64,000 nt of DNA from positions 248,001-312,000 of the forward strand of contig NZ_JAMXLX010000005.1 in assembly GCF_024055605.1 (NCBI RefSeq). The letters are read 5' to 3'. The translations under genes were made by a program, and so were the position numbers. Under the pieces are notes generated by a model. That model was not told where the DNA came from and did no database searches. It saw only the letters and a list, made by a program, of their open reading frames with translations. The first letter of the stretch is position 1. Each line of letters starts with the position of its first letter. This document shows positions 9,100 to 18,173 of this stretch, in pieces. The DNA comes from Ciceribacter sichuanensis. GTDB lineage: Bacteria; Pseudomonadota; Alphaproteobacteria; Rhizobiales; Rhizobiaceae.

Positions 9100-10110
9100 A
9101 TGAGCATGAATACCGAAACCGATCCGCGTGCGTCCCGAGGCCGGGGCTGGCGCGATGTCGACCTCCGGGCAATCGCGCCGTTTGCGGCGCTCGCCCTGCT
9201 GCTGGTGATCGGGGCGCTGGTCAATCCGAACTTCATCGGCCTCACCAATCTCGCCAATGTCGCCACCCGTAGCGCGTTCATTGCCATCATCGCGGTCGGC
9301 GCGACCTTCGTCATTTCGTCCGGCGACCTCGATCTTTCGGTCGGTTCCATGGTCGCCTTCGTGGCGAGCCTGATGATCCTGTTCATGAATTCCGGCGCCA
9401 TCGCCGATCCCGCGCTGATGCTGGCCGCAGCCGTTGCGCTCGCCGTCGTGATCGGCGGCCTCTGCGGTCTTGCCAACGGCCTCATCACCACCGTCGGACG
9501 GATCGAACCCTTCATCGCCACGCTCGGCACCATGGGCATCTATCGAGGACTGACCACCTGGCTGTCGCAGGGCGGAGCGATTACGCTCAGTTCGCCGCAG
9601 CAGCAGGCGCTCTATCGTCCGGTCTATTTCGGTTCGATCCTCGGCATTCCCGTGCCGATCCTGGTGATCCTGCTGGTGACTGCAATCGCCGCCTTCATCC
9701 TCTATCGCACGCGCTACGGCCGGCATGTGGTGGCGGTCGGCTCCAACCGCGATGTCGCCCGTTATTCCGGCATAGGCGTCGACCGGGTGCGCACCATCGC
9801 CTTCGTCATCCAGGGGCTCTGCGTCGCCATCGCTGTGCTGCTCTATGTGCCGCGCCTCGGCTCGACATCCGCGACGACGGGCATTCTCTGGGAACTGCAG
9901 GCGATCACCGCCGTCGTCGTTGGCGGTACGGCGCTCAAGGGCGGGGCGGGGCGTGTCTGGGGCACGATCTGCGGCGCCTTCATTCTCGAACTGGTCGGCA
10001 ACATCATGCTGCTGTCCAATTTCATCAGCGAATACCTGATCGGCGCCATCCAGGGCTCGATCATCATCATCGCGATGCTCGTTCAGCGCTCGCTGACGCG
10101 CAAATCGTGA
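9100..10110 (+). CDS. Sugar ABC importer permease, CUT2 family (RbsC type)
   Basis: Inner-membrane channel subunit of 336 residues with about eight to ten hydrophobic segments, the first at APFAALALLLVIGALVNPNF. Family landmarks are TFVISSGDLDLSVGSMVAF, GLANGLITTVGRIEPFIATLGT and the coupling segment VVAVGSNRDVARYSGI. ATG 9100 was preferred; a TTG at 9094 is closer to the GGGAGG site and would add two residues. It lies 75 bases after the ATPase gene and before the binding protein. Confidence 0.93.
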   Translation: MSMNTETDPRASRGRGWRDVDLRAIAPFAALALLLVIGALVNPNFIGLTNLANVATRSAFIAIIAVGATFVISSGDLDLSVGSMVAFVASLMILFMNSGAIADPALMLAAAVALAVVIGGLCGLANGLITTVGRIEPFIATLGTMGIYRGLTTWLSQGGAITLSSPQQQALYRPVYFGSILGIPVPILVILLVTAIAAFILYRTRYGRHVVAVGSNRDVARYSGIGVDRVRTIAFVIQGLCVAIAVLLYVPRLGSTSATTGILWELQAITAVVVGGTALKGGAGRVWGTICGAFILELVGNIMLLSNFISEYLIGAIQGSIIIIAMLVQRSLTRKS

Positions 10111-10175
10111 GGCCGCCGGGCTTTAGGGGTCGCCCGGCGCACGTCTCAAGACCCTGAACTTCGGGAGGAGAAAAC

Positions 10176-11120
10176 ATGTACAAGAAACTGATGGGTGTCG
10201 CCCTTGCCATGACAGCGATGGTCAGTCTTGCCCAGGCGCAGGAAACCAAGACAATCGGCGTTTCCATTCCGGCCGCCGACCATGGCTGGACCGCCGGCGT
10301 CGTCTACCACGCCAACCGCGTCGCCGACCTCCTGATGAAGGAGCATCCAGGACTGAAGGTGGTGGTCAAGACCTCGCCGGATCCGGCAACGCAGGCCAAT
10401 GCGGTACAGGACCTCGAGGTTCAGGGCATCGACGCGCTGGTCATCCTGCCGACCGATCCGGATCCGCTGGTCAACGCCATCAAGGAAGTGAAGAGCAAGG
10501 GCACCTTCGTTTCGATCGTCGACCGCGCGCCTTCGGTCAACGACAATTCCGTGCGCGACCTCTATGTCGCCGGTAACAATCCGGCGCTCGGCGAAGTCGC
10601 CGGCCAGTACATCAAGGACAACACGCCGGATGCGGAAGTCGTGGTGATCCGTGGCCTGCCAATCCCGATCGACCAGCAGCGCCAGGACGGCTTCGACAAG
10701 GCCATTGCCGGTTCGAACGTCAAGGTTCTCGACCGCCAATTCGGCAACTGGAACCGCGACGACGCCTTCAAGGTCATGCAGGACTACCTGACGAAGTATC
10801 CGAAGATCGATGTGGTCTGGTGCCAGGACGACGACATGGCCGTCGGCGTGCTGCAGGCGATCGAGCAGGCCAAGCGCACTGACATCAAGTATGTCGTCGG
10901 CGGCGCCGGTTCGAAGGACATGATCAAGAAGGTCATGGACGGCGACAAGATGATCCCGGTCGATGTTCTCTATCCGCCGTCGATGGTGGGCACCGCCATG
11001 GAACTGACGGCTGCTGCGATCTACGACCAGGTTCCGGTTCATGGCACCTATACGCTCGATGCGACGCTGGTGACGGCAGACAACGCGAAGAACTACTACT
11101 TCCCCGATTCTCCGTTCTGA
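10176..11120 (+). CDS. Periplasmic sugar-binding protein of the ABC importer
   Basis: Exported receptor of 314 residues. A Sec signal peptide (MYKKLMGVALAMTAMVSLAQA) is followed by a type 1 periplasmic-binding fold like ribose/allose-binding proteins: TIGVSIPAADHGWTAGVVYH, QVQGIDALVILPTDPD-type hinge region, and DVVWCQDDDMAVGVLQAI. RBS GGGAGGAGAAAAC is strong. A GC-rich hairpin follows the gene, a common way to keep binding-protein mRNA abundant relative to downstream genes. Neighbouring beta-glucosidase and dehydrogenase suggest a glucoside-derived sugar ligand, but the ligand cannot be read from the sequence. Confidence 0.93.
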   Translation: MYKKLMGVALAMTAMVSLAQAQETKTIGVSIPAADHGWTAGVVYHANRVADLLMKEHPGLKVVVKTSPDPATQANAVQDLEVQGIDALVILPTDPDPLVNAIKEVKSKGTFVSIVDRAPSVNDNSVRDLYVAGNNPALGEVAGQYIKDNTPDAEVVVIRGLPIPIDQQRQDGFDKAIAGSNVKVLDRQFGNWNRDDAFKVMQDYLTKYPKIDVVWCQDDDMAVGVLQAIEQAKRTDIKYVVGGAGSKDMIKKVMDGDKMIPVDVLYPPSMVGTAMELTAAAIYDQVPVHGTYTLDATLVTADNAKNYYFPDSPF

Positions 11121-11145
11121 GCTTCCGGCATTTCCTATGAAAACG

Positions 11146-11172
11146 CTCTGCCCGAAAGATTGTCGGGCAGAG
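11146..11172 (+). terminator. Stable hairpin after the binding-protein gene
   Basis: CTCTGCCCGA (11146-11155) pairs perfectly with TCGGGCAGAG (11163-11172) over a 7-base loop. There is no U-run, so it is more likely a 3' mRNA stabiliser or weak attenuator than a full terminator. Confidence 0.6.
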
Positions 11173-11185
11173 TTCGCGAGCGCCG

Positions 11186-11230
11186 TTGACAGGCGCGTCA
11201 GGTCCGATACTCGTTACGGTAACGTTGCAG
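11186..11230 (+). promoter_or_regulatory. Candidate internal promoter with LacI-type operator
   Basis: TTGACA at 11186-11191 could be a -35 element, with a weak -10 about 16 bases later. CGGTAACGTTGCAG (11217-11230) carries the AACGTT core with partly symmetric flanks typical of LacI/GalR operators, just where a start site would be. The core AACGTTGCAG recurs before the beta-glucosidase gene. This would let the isomerase be expressed separately from the importer. Confidence 0.4.
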
Positions 11231-11253
11231 TAGGTGTTTCAGGGGGGATAATG

Positions 11254-12306
11254 ATGAAAACGATTAAGGGTCCGGGTATTTTTCTTGGTCAGTTTGCCGG
11301 CGATGCCGCGCCGTTCAATTCCTGGGATGCGATCACCAAATGGGCCGCCGACAAGGGCTATCTCGGCGTGCAGGTGCCGACATGGGCGGGCCAGCTGATC
11401 GATCTGAAGAAGGCAGCGGAATCGAAGGATTATTGCGACGAACTGGCCGGTATCGCCCGGCAGAACGGCGTCGAGATCACCGAACTTTCAACCCATCTTC
11501 AGGGCCAGCTCGTCGCCGTTCACCCGGCCTATGACGAGGCCTTCGACGGCTTTGCCGTGCCGGAGGTGCGGGGTAATCCCAAGGCGCGTCAGGCCTGGGC
11601 TGTGGAACAGGTGAAGTTTGCGCTCAAGGCTTCGCGCCATCTCGGTATCAAGGCGCATGCGACGTTTTCGGGCGCGCTGGCCTGGCCCTATTTCTATCCC
11701 TGGCCGCAGCGTCCAGCCGGTCTGGTGGAAACCGCTTTCGACGAACTGGCGAAGCGCTGGACGCCGATCCTCGACTATGCCGACGAACAGGGCGTGGATA
11801 TCGCCTATGAAATCCATCCGGGCGAAGACCTGCATGACGGCGTGACCTTCGAGATGTTCCTCGATCGGGTGAAGAACCATCCGCGCGCCAACATGCTCTA
11901 CGATCCGTCGCATTACGTGCTGCAATGCCTCGACTATCTCGACAACATCGACATCTACAAGGAACGGATCAAGATGTTCCACGTCAAGGACGCGGAATTC
12001 AACCCGACCGGCCGGCAGGGCGTTTATGGCGGCTATCAGGGCTGGGTGAACCGGGCCGGGCGCTTCCGCTCGCCGGGCGACGGTCAGGTCGATTTCGGCG
12101 CGATCTTCTCCAAGATGGCGGCGAATGATTTCGAGGGCTGGGCCGTGGTCGAATGGGAATGCGCGCTGAAACATCCGGAAGACGGCGCCCGCGAAGGGGC
12201 CGAGTTCGTCAAGGCGCACATCATCCGGGTAACGGAGCGGGCGTTCGATGATTTTGCCGCCGGCGGCACGGACGACGCCGCGAACCGCCGGATGCTGGGC
12301 TTGTGA
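11254..12306 (+). CDS. Sugar phosphate isomerase/epimerase (xylose-isomerase-like TIM barrel)
   Basis: Cytosolic metal-dependent TIM-barrel enzyme of 350 residues. The metal ligands of the AP_endonuc_2 fold are visible: Glu in YEIHPGEDLHDG, Asp/His in YDPSHYVLQ, His in MFHVKDAEF and Glu in VVEWECALKHPEDG. The start MKTIKGPGIFLGQF follows AGGGGGG; an overlapping ATG three bases earlier is also possible. Enzymes of this type next to Gfo/Idh/MocA dehydrogenases commonly act together on inositols or on 3-keto sugars and glycosides. The exact substrate is unknown. Confidence 0.88.
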   Translation: MKTIKGPGIFLGQFAGDAAPFNSWDAITKWAADKGYLGVQVPTWAGQLIDLKKAAESKDYCDELAGIARQNGVEITELSTHLQGQLVAVHPAYDEAFDGFAVPEVRGNPKARQAWAVEQVKFALKASRHLGIKAHATFSGALAWPYFYPWPQRPAGLVETAFDELAKRWTPILDYADEQGVDIAYEIHPGEDLHDGVTFEMFLDRVKNHPRANMLYDPSHYVLQCLDYLDNIDIYKERIKMFHVKDAEFNPTGRQGVYGGYQGWVNRAGRFRSPGDGQVDFGAIFSKMAANDFEGWAVVEWECALKHPEDGAREGAEFVKAHIIRVTERAFDDFAAGGTDDAANRRMLGL

Positions 12307-12311
12307 TACCG

Positions 12312-12947
12312 TCAGGCCGTCCGAAGGGCTGCGAGATCGCAGCCTTCGAGGGCGGCGAGGTTGCGCTCGATCCGGTCCGCCGGCCAGTTCCACCAGGCGA
12401 TGTCGAGAAGGTCGGCAATCGTCTCTTCATCGAAGCGCATTCGGATCATCGAGGCTGGGTTGCCGCCGACGATAGCAAAGGGCGGGACGTCCCGCGTTAC
12501 GACGGATGCCGCGGCGACGATGGCGCCGTGGCCGATGGTGACACCGGGCATGATGGTGGCATTGTGGCCGATCCAGACGTCATGGCCGACCACCGTGTCC
12601 TTGACCGGCAGGTCTTCGTATCCGTTGATCGTCTCCTGCCGGAAGATGCGGAATGGATAGGTCGTGAAGCCGGCCATGGGGTGATTGGCCGAGGATGTGA
12701 TGAAGAACGCGCCGCGGGCGATCTGGACGTACCTGCCAATGACGAGCTTCTCCTTGCTGACCGGATAAAGATAAGGGGCAAGCAGGCCGGCCGTTTCTTC
12801 CGCCGGGGCGGAGTGACTGAAATAGCTGAAGTCGCCGACGTCGATCCGCGGGTGATCAATGACGTTCTTAAGGTACATGGTCTGCCGGTAGGGCGTTCCG
12901 TCGGCAAGCGTGATGGGATAGGCGAGATCGGGATTGAGAAGGGGCAT
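12312..12947 (-). CDS. Vat/CatB-family hexapeptide acetyltransferase
   Basis: Left-handed beta-helix acetyltransferase of 211 residues, the standard length of xenobiotic acetyltransferases that use acetyl-CoA (streptogramin and chloramphenicol types). Visible are the catalytic-His segment FFITSSANHPMAGF, hexapeptide repeats DVWIGHNATIMPGVTIGHG and AIVAAASVVTRDV with IVGGNPASMIRMRF. It lies on the strand opposite the sugar genes around it, its 3' end six bases from the isomerase stop. It is probably an independent gene; resistance to a particular drug cannot be inferred. Confidence 0.9.
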   Translation of the reverse strand: MPLLNPDLAYPITLADGTPYRQTMYLKNVIDHPRIDVGDFSYFSHSAPAEETAGLLAPYLYPVSKEKLVIGRYVQIARGAFFITSSANHPMAGFTTYPFRIFRQETINGYEDLPVKDTVVGHDVWIGHNATIMPGVTIGHGAIVAAASVVTRDVPPFAIVGGNPASMIRMRFDEETIADLLDIAWWNWPADRIERNLAALEGCDLAALRTA

Positions 12948-13154
12948 GGTGTGAAGACCTGTTCGAGCATTGTCGCAAGCCGCAGGCCCCCGTCGAGGCA
13001 GGCGGCGATGGTGCTTTCGCCTCTGGCGAGGCGGATCTTCAAAAGGTCACTGTCAGGGCATCCTTCTCTTGCGCAACAATAATCTAGCGTCGGGAATACC
13101 GCAAAGCCAGCCCGTCGCCCGTAAGAATGGAAACAAAACCAAGGGAGAAACTTC

Positions 13155-14330
13155 ATGACGATCGAAGCAGGCAAGTCGGACCCGGCAGGCGGGAAGCGCA
13201 TCCGGCTCGGCATGGTGGGCGGCGGACAGGGCGCATTCATCGGCGGCGTACACCGCATGGCGGCCCGGCTGGACGATCACTTCGAACTCGTTGCGGGTGC
13301 GCTTTCCTCGACGGCGGAAAAGTCGATCGCTTCGGGGCGTGATCTCGGGCTCGATCCGGAGCGCTGCTACGGTTCGTTCGAGGAGATGGCGGAGAAGGAA
13401 GCGAAGCGGCCGGACGGGATCGAGGCTGTTTCCATCGTGACGCCGAACCACATGCATTATCCGGCGGCGAAGGCTTTTCTGGAGCGGGGTATCCATGTCA
13501 TCTGCGACAAGCCGCTGACATCGAACCTCGACGACGCAAAGAAACTGAAGGCGGTGGCCGAGGCATCGAAGGCGCTGTTCATACTCACCCACAATTACAC
13601 CGGTTATCCGATGGTGCGGCAGGCGCGCGCGATGGTGGCTTCCGGCGCGCTGGGCGACCTTCGCGTCGTGCAGGTCGAATATGCGCAGGACTGGCTGACG
13701 GAGGCGGTGGAGCAGACCGGCGCCAAGCAGGCCGTGTGGCGCACCGATCCCAAGCAGTCGGGCGTTGGCGGTGCGACCGGCGACATCGGCACGCATGCCT
13801 TCAACCTCGCGTCCTTCGTCACCGGTCTCACGTTGAAGAGCCTTGCTGCGGACCTCGACAGTTTCGTGGAGGGTCGCCGGGTCGACGACAACGGCCATGT
13901 GCTCCTGCGCTTCGAGGGTGGTGCCAAGGGCATGCTGTGGTGCAGCCAGGTCGCTCCGGGCAACGAAAATGCGCTGAAGCTTCGCGTCTACGGCACGAAG
14001 GGCGGCCTCGAATGGCAGCAGGAAAATCCGAACTATCTCTGGTTCACGCCGTTCGGCGAACAGAAGCGTCTGGTGACCCGTAACGGTGCGGGAGCCGGTG
14101 CGGCGGCGACCCGCGTCAGCCGCATTCCGGGCGGTCATCCGGAGGGTTATCTCGAAGCCTTCGCTACGATCTATTCGGAAGCAGCCCTTGCGATTGCCGC
14201 TTTCAAGGCAGGCAAGCCGGTCGATCCGGCCGTGGTCTATCCGACCATTGATGATGGCGTGAAGGGTGTCGCTTTCGTCGAGGCCTGCGTGGCTTCGTCG
14301 AGGACGGATGGCGCCTGGGTTTCGCTCTGA
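13155..14330 (+). CDS. Gfo/Idh/MocA-family NAD(P)-dependent oxidoreductase
   Basis: Cytosolic sugar or inositol dehydrogenase of 391 residues. The N-terminal Rossmann motif is LGMVGGGQGAFIGGVHR (about residues 18-34) and the family Lys is in VICDKPLTSNLDDAKKL (EKP-type motif). The C-terminal alpha/beta domain has QAVWRTDPKQSGVGGATGDIGTHAFNL, including the GDIGTHAFN substrate-site His. RBS AAGGGAG precedes the ATG. It is co-oriented with the isomerase upstream and the beta-glucosidase downstream, suggesting oxidation at a sugar carbon followed by isomerisation. A hairpin terminator follows. Confidence 0.92.
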   Translation: MTIEAGKSDPAGGKRIRLGMVGGGQGAFIGGVHRMAARLDDHFELVAGALSSTAEKSIASGRDLGLDPERCYGSFEEMAEKEAKRPDGIEAVSIVTPNHMHYPAAKAFLERGIHVICDKPLTSNLDDAKKLKAVAEASKALFILTHNYTGYPMVRQARAMVASGALGDLRVVQVEYAQDWLTEAVEQTGAKQAVWRTDPKQSGVGGATGDIGTHAFNLASFVTGLTLKSLAADLDSFVEGRRVDDNGHVLLRFEGGAKGMLWCSQVAPGNENALKLRVYGTKGGLEWQQENPNYLWFTPFGEQKRLVTRNGAGAGAAATRVSRIPGGHPEGYLEAFATIYSEAALAIAAFKAGKPVDPAVVYPTIDDGVKGVAFVEACVASSRTDGAWVSL

Positions 14331-14341
14331 CGGGCAAGGCA

Positions 14342-14373
14342 GCGGCGGAATGTATCCGCCGCCACGCTTTTTT
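14342..14373 (+). terminator. Rho-independent terminator after the Gfo/Idh/MocA gene
   Basis: GCGGCGGA (14342-14349) pairs with TCCGCCGC (14355-14362) around ATGTA, followed by a run of six T. It separates the dehydrogenase from the beta-glucosidase. Confidence 0.8.
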
Positions 14374-14395
14374 GGGTTTTTATCGATCGTAACTT

Positions 14396-14409
14396 CTGAA
14401 ACGTTGCAG
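14396..14409. promoter_or_regulatory. LacI-type operator before the beta-glucosidase gene
   Basis: CTGAAACGTTGCAG reads CTGnAACGTTnCAG, symmetric except for one base pair on each side, the classic LacI/GalR form. It shares AACGTTGCAG with the site at 11217-11230, but differs from the TGTAAA-type operators at 7418-7454, implying a second repressor. A weaker AACGTT core lies at 14472-14477. Confidence 0.5.
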
Positions 14410-14533
14410 AAAACGAGCCTTGCCGCTTGTACCCTGAGGCTACTTTGGTCTAAACCGCCCGCGGCCAAATTCAACGTTCCGGCGGAATTCCCGTCCATAC
14501 CGTCCGGCACATCAGAAAAAAACGAGTGACCAG

Positions 14534-15907
14534 ATGATCGATCCGAAAAGCCTTGCCGATCGCTTTCCCGGCGATTTCGTATTCGGTGTCGCCACCGCTT
14601 CCTTCCAGATCGAAGGCGCGTCGAAGGAGGATGGCCGCAAGCCGTCCATCTGGGATGCCTTCTGCAACATGCCGGGCCGCGTTTACGGCCGTCACAACGG
14701 CGATGTCGCCTGCGACCACTATCACCTGTGGGAACAGGATCTCGACATGATGAAGGAGATGGGCGTTTCGGCCTATCGCTTCTCCATCGCATGGCCGCGG
14801 ATCATTCCCGAGGGTACCGGTCGCATCAATGAAGCCGGTCTCGATTTCTACGACAAGCTGGTCGACGGCCTGAAGGCACGCGGCATCAAGGCATTCGCGA
14901 CGCTTTACCACTGGGACCTGCCGCTGGCGCTGATGGGCGAGGGCGGCTGGACGGCGCGCAGCACGGCTTACGCCTTCCAGCGCTATGCCAAGATCGTCAT
15001 GGCGCGCCTCGGCGACCGGCTGGATTCTGTTGCGACCTTCAACGAACCCTGGTGTTCGGTCTGGCTTTCGCATCTCTACGGTATTCATGCCCCCGGCGAG
15101 AAGAATATGGATGCGGCGCTTCATGCGTTGCATTACACCAATCTCGCACACGGCCTCGGTATCGACGCCATCCGGCAGGTCGCGCCGCAGGTGCCGGCCG
15201 GTATCGTTCTCAACGCCCATGAGGTGATTGCGGCCTCCGATAGCGCGGCGGACAAGGCTGCGGCGGAACGGGCCTTCCAGTTCAACAACGGCGTGTTCTT
15301 CGATCCTATCATCAACGGCCAGTATCCGGCCGAGTTCATGTCGGCGCTTGGCGACCGCATGCCGCCGATCGAAGACGGCGACATGGCGATCATCAACCAG
15401 AAGCTCGACTGGTGGGGCCTCAACTATTACACGCCGATGCGGGTTGCCGACGATCCGACGCCGGACGCGGAGTTCCCGGCAACCATCGGTGCTCCCCCGG
15501 TTTCCAAGGTCAGGACGGATATCGGCTGGGAAGTCTATGCGCCGGCGCTGAAGTCGCTGGTTGCAGGCCTCTACAACCGCTACGAACTGCCGGTCTGTTA
15601 CATCACCGAGAACGGCGCCTGCTACAACATGGGAGTCGAGAACGGTGAGGTGAATGACCAGCCACGCCTCGACTACTATGTCGAGCATATCGGTATCATC
15701 GCCGATCTCATCAAGGACGGCTTCCCGATGTCGGGTTACTTCGCCTGGAGCCTGATGGACAACTTCGAATGGGCGGAAGGCTATCGCATGCGCTTCGGCA
15801 TCGTGCATGTCGACTATGATACGCAGGTACGCACCATCAAGAAGAGCGGCAAGTGGTATAGCGAACTGGCCGCGCAGTTCCCCAAGGGCAATCATCAGGC
15901 GGATTGA
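14534..15907 (+). CDS. GH1 beta-glucosidase (Agrobacterium Abg-like)
   Basis: Retaining glycoside hydrolase family 1 enzyme of 457 residues releasing glucose or related sugars from beta-glucosides and cello-oligosaccharides. There is no signal peptide, so it acts in the cytoplasm on imported substrate. Acid/base Glu171 lies in ATFNEPW and the nucleophile Glu (about residue 359) in YITENGACYN; HWDLP and WSLMDNFEWAEGY form the glycone site. From memory it closely matches Agrobacterium Abg along its whole length (VATASFQIEG, KPSIWDAFCNMPG, DWWGLNYYTPMRVADD). Its own terminators and operator indicate an independent transcription unit at the end of the sugar cluster. Confidence 0.96.
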   Translation: MIDPKSLADRFPGDFVFGVATASFQIEGASKEDGRKPSIWDAFCNMPGRVYGRHNGDVACDHYHLWEQDLDMMKEMGVSAYRFSIAWPRIIPEGTGRINEAGLDFYDKLVDGLKARGIKAFATLYHWDLPLALMGEGGWTARSTAYAFQRYAKIVMARLGDRLDSVATFNEPWCSVWLSHLYGIHAPGEKNMDAALHALHYTNLAHGLGIDAIRQVAPQVPAGIVLNAHEVIAASDSAADKAAAERAFQFNNGVFFDPIINGQYPAEFMSALGDRMPPIEDGDMAIINQKLDWWGLNYYTPMRVADDPTPDAEFPATIGAPPVSKVRTDIGWEVYAPALKSLVAGLYNRYELPVCYITENGACYNMGVENGEVNDQPRLDYYVEHIGIIADLIKDGFPMSGYFAWSLMDNFEWAEGYRMRFGIVHVDYDTQVRTIKKSGKWYSELAAQFPKGNHQAD

Positions 15908-15937
15908 CCAGCTGGCGCCTATCTCGTCCATTTCTTT

Positions 15938-15975
15938 CCAGCCGGATTGCATCGCAGTCCGGCTGGTTTTCTTTT
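15938..15975 (+). terminator. Rho-independent terminator after the beta-glucosidase
   Basis: CCAGCCGGA (15938-15946) pairs perfectly with TCCGGCTGG (15958-15966), followed by TTTTCTTTT. Confidence 0.9.
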
Positions 15976-16407
15976 GAGCCACCAGCTTCTTCGCTTCGGC
16001 CGGAGCTTCAGCATTTCCGTTTCTGCGTCGGCTTCATTCAAGGCGGTCCGGTTCCAGTATGGAAAGCCGGGTGTCATTTTTGACCGGACGGAATTTTCTC
16101 CTGTTGGACAAATTTTCCGGAAATGTGGGGTGCTTTGGGCAAAATATCTCTCGGCAGGTCGGAGGTGCGGAGTCATAAGCAGATCCGCTTTCCACGGTGC
16201 ATGGCAGATTTGCTGCCGATTCGCTCTGGGCGGGTTTGAAAAGGTGAAGTCAAAGATGCTAGATCGGCGCCATATCGTCCGAATGTGTATGTCGCGATAG
16301 AACTATCCGGCCTGCGATCATCTTTGCCGTCGAATGACGCCTTTCACCGAAGAGACTTTCATGAAGAACCGACCCATTTCGCGCAATGCCTCAAGAGGAG
16401 GCGGCCG
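15976..16407. other. Long leader/promoter region of metNIQ
   Basis: About 430 bases without a recognisable gene. It contains GGCAG-ATTTG-CTGCC near 16205-16219, but not the conserved core of a SAM-II or other SAM riboswitch that I could recognise. The metN promoter must lie here; no clear -35/-10 pair was identified. Confidence 0.4.
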
Positions 16408-17481
16408 ATGAGTGCGCTTGCCGTATCAGCCGGGCGTCCGATGGTGGCGTTCGAAGGCGTGACCAAGCATTTTGGCGGCACCAACGGACAGCCTGGTTTC
16501 ACCGCGCTTGGCGGCATCGACTATGTGGTTCCGAGGGGGGCGATCACCGGCATCATCGGCCGTTCCGGCGCCGGCAAGTCGACGCTGATCCGGCTGGTCA
16601 ATGGTCTGGAACTGCCGACTTTGGGCAAGGTGCTGGTCGATGGCGTCGATGTCGGCGCACTGGACGAAGCGGGCCTTCGGACCCTTCGCCGTTCGGTGGG
16701 CATGATCTTCCAGCATTTCAACCTGCTGTCGTCGCGCACCGTATACGACAACATCGCTTTGCCGCTGGAGATTGCCGGCATCGACCGAAAGGCGATCGAA
16801 GCGCGGGTGAGGCCGCTGATCGATCTCGTCGGCCTTTCGGACAAGGCGGGACGTTATCCGGCAGAGCTTTCCGGCGGGCAGAAGCAGCGCGTCGGCATTG
16901 CCCGCGCGCTTGCGACCGAGCCGAAGCTTCTGCTCTCCGACGAGGCGACCTCGGCGCTCGATCCCGAGACCACGCAATCGATCCTCGAACTGCTGAAGAC
17001 CATCAATCGAGATCTCGACCTGACGGTGCTGCTCATCACCCACGAGATGGAAGTGGTGAAGACCATCGCCTCGGAAGTTGCGGTGATCGACAAGGGGCTG
17101 ATCGTCGAAAGCGGCCGTACCTTCGACGTTTTCACACGGCCGCGTCATGAGACGACGCAGGCGCTGCTTTCCGCTTCGATCGGGGCCAAGTTACCCGAGT
17201 GGATCCGCTCGGACCTGAAGGCCGAACCTGCTGCGGGCGACCGTGCGCTCGTCCGGCTGATCTTCTTCGGCGAGACGGCGTTCCAGCCTCTGACCGCCCG
17301 TCTCGTTGCGGAGATCGGTCCTGACGTCAACATTCTTGCGGGCGCGATCGATGAGATCGCCGGCGAACCCTTTGGTTCGCTGGTGGTTTCCTATCCGGCC
17401 GATCCGGCGACGCTGGAGCGTGCTAACCGTTTCTACCAGCAGACCGGTCTTGCCACGGAGGTGCTCGGCTATGGCGCCTGA
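16408..17481 (+). CDS. metN: Methionine ABC importer ATPase
   Basis: ATP-binding subunit of 357 residues for D/L-methionine uptake. Walker A is GRSGAGKST (about residue 50), Q-loop [12 protein letters not shown], signature [15 protein letters not shown] and Walker [14 protein letters not shown]. The C-terminal NIL domain (about 280-355, [13 protein letters not shown] to VLGYGA) is the methionine-sensing regulatory domain that separates MetN from other ATPases. Start [11 protein letters not shown] has GAGGAGG just upstream; the upstream open frame is leader. metI overlaps its end by 11 bases and metQ follows, giving a complete metNIQ operon. Confidence 0.95.
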   Translation: MSALAVSAGRPMVAFEGVTKHFGGTNGQPGFTALGGIDYVVPRGAITGIIGRSGAGKSTLIRLVNGLELPTLGKVLVDGVDVGALDEAGLRTLRRSVGMIFQHFNLLSSRTVYDNIALPLEIAGIDRKAIEARVRPLIDLVGLSDKAGRYPAELSGGQKQRVGIARALATEPKLLLSDEATSALDPETTQSILELLKTINRDLDLTVLLITHEMEVVKTIASEVAVIDKGLIVESGRTFDVFTRPRHETTQALLSASIGAKLPEWIRSDLKAEPAAGDRALVRLIFFGETAFQPLTARLVAEIGPDVNILAGAIDEIAGEPFGSLVVSYPADPATLERANRFYQQTGLATEVLGYGA

Positions 17482-18139
17482 GATGCTCGTAAACCTGCTT
17501 CTGAAAGCCCTCTGGCAGACCCTGCAGATGGTGAGCGCCGCCGGACTGATCGGCACCGTGATCGGACTGCCCATGGGTGTCTTCCTCGCCACCAGCGGGA
17601 AGGGCGAATTGTTCGCCGCGCCGACGGTCAACCGCATCATGGGGCTGATCGTCAACGCGCTGCGTTCGACGCCGTTCATCATCCTCGTGGTGGCCATCAT
17701 TCCGCTGACCCGGTTCATCACCGGCACATCGATCGGCACGATTGCCGCAATCGTGCCGCTGACGATCTCGACCATTCCGTTTATCGCCCGCCTGATCGAA
17801 GCGGCGATCCGGGAGGTGGACAAGGGGCTGATCGAGGCCGCGCGCGCCATGGGCGCCACGCCGTTCCAGATTGTCACTAAAGTGCTGCTGGCCGAGGCGC
17901 TGCCCGGCATCACGCTGGCATTGACGCTGACGCTCGTCAGCCTGATCGGCTACTCGGCCATGGTCGGCGCGGTCGGCGGCGGCGGGCTCGGCGATCTGGG
18001 CATCCGTTATGGCTACCAGCGCTTCATGCCGGAAGTGATGCTGGCGGTTGTCGTCGTGCTGATCGTGCTGGTGCAAGCTGTGCAGAGCGCCGGCGACACG
18101 CTGGCCCGGCGCTTCGACAAGCGCAGCCGAAAGAACTGA
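17471..18139 (+). CDS. metI: Methionine ABC importer permease
   Basis: Inner-membrane permease of 222 residues with five hydrophobic helices, the usual MetI size. The coupling (EAA) segment is [21 protein letters not shown] followed by [28 protein letters not shown] and [17 protein letters not shown] are typical. It begins inside metN (ATGGCGCCTGA overlaps the metN stop), indicating translational coupling and equal expression. Confidence 0.95.
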   Translation: MAPEMLVNLLLKALWQTLQMVSAAGLIGTVIGLPMGVFLATSGKGELFAAPTVNRIMGLIVNALRSTPFIILVVAIIPLTRFITGTSIGTIAAIVPLTISTIPFIARLIEAAIREVDKGLIEAARAMGATPFQIVTKVLLAEALPGITLALTLTLVSLIGYSAMVGAVGGGGLGDLGIRYGYQRFMPEVMLAVVVVLIVLVQAVQSAGDTLARRFDKRSRKN

Positions 18140-18173
18140 AACCTCCCTTCAGTAAACCCAAGGAGAAAACACA

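Noticed and set aside
16195..16260. SAM-II riboswitch before metN
   Set aside because: A GGCAG/CTGCC hairpin with GATTTG-like text is present, but the conserved pseudoknot elements are not recognisable.
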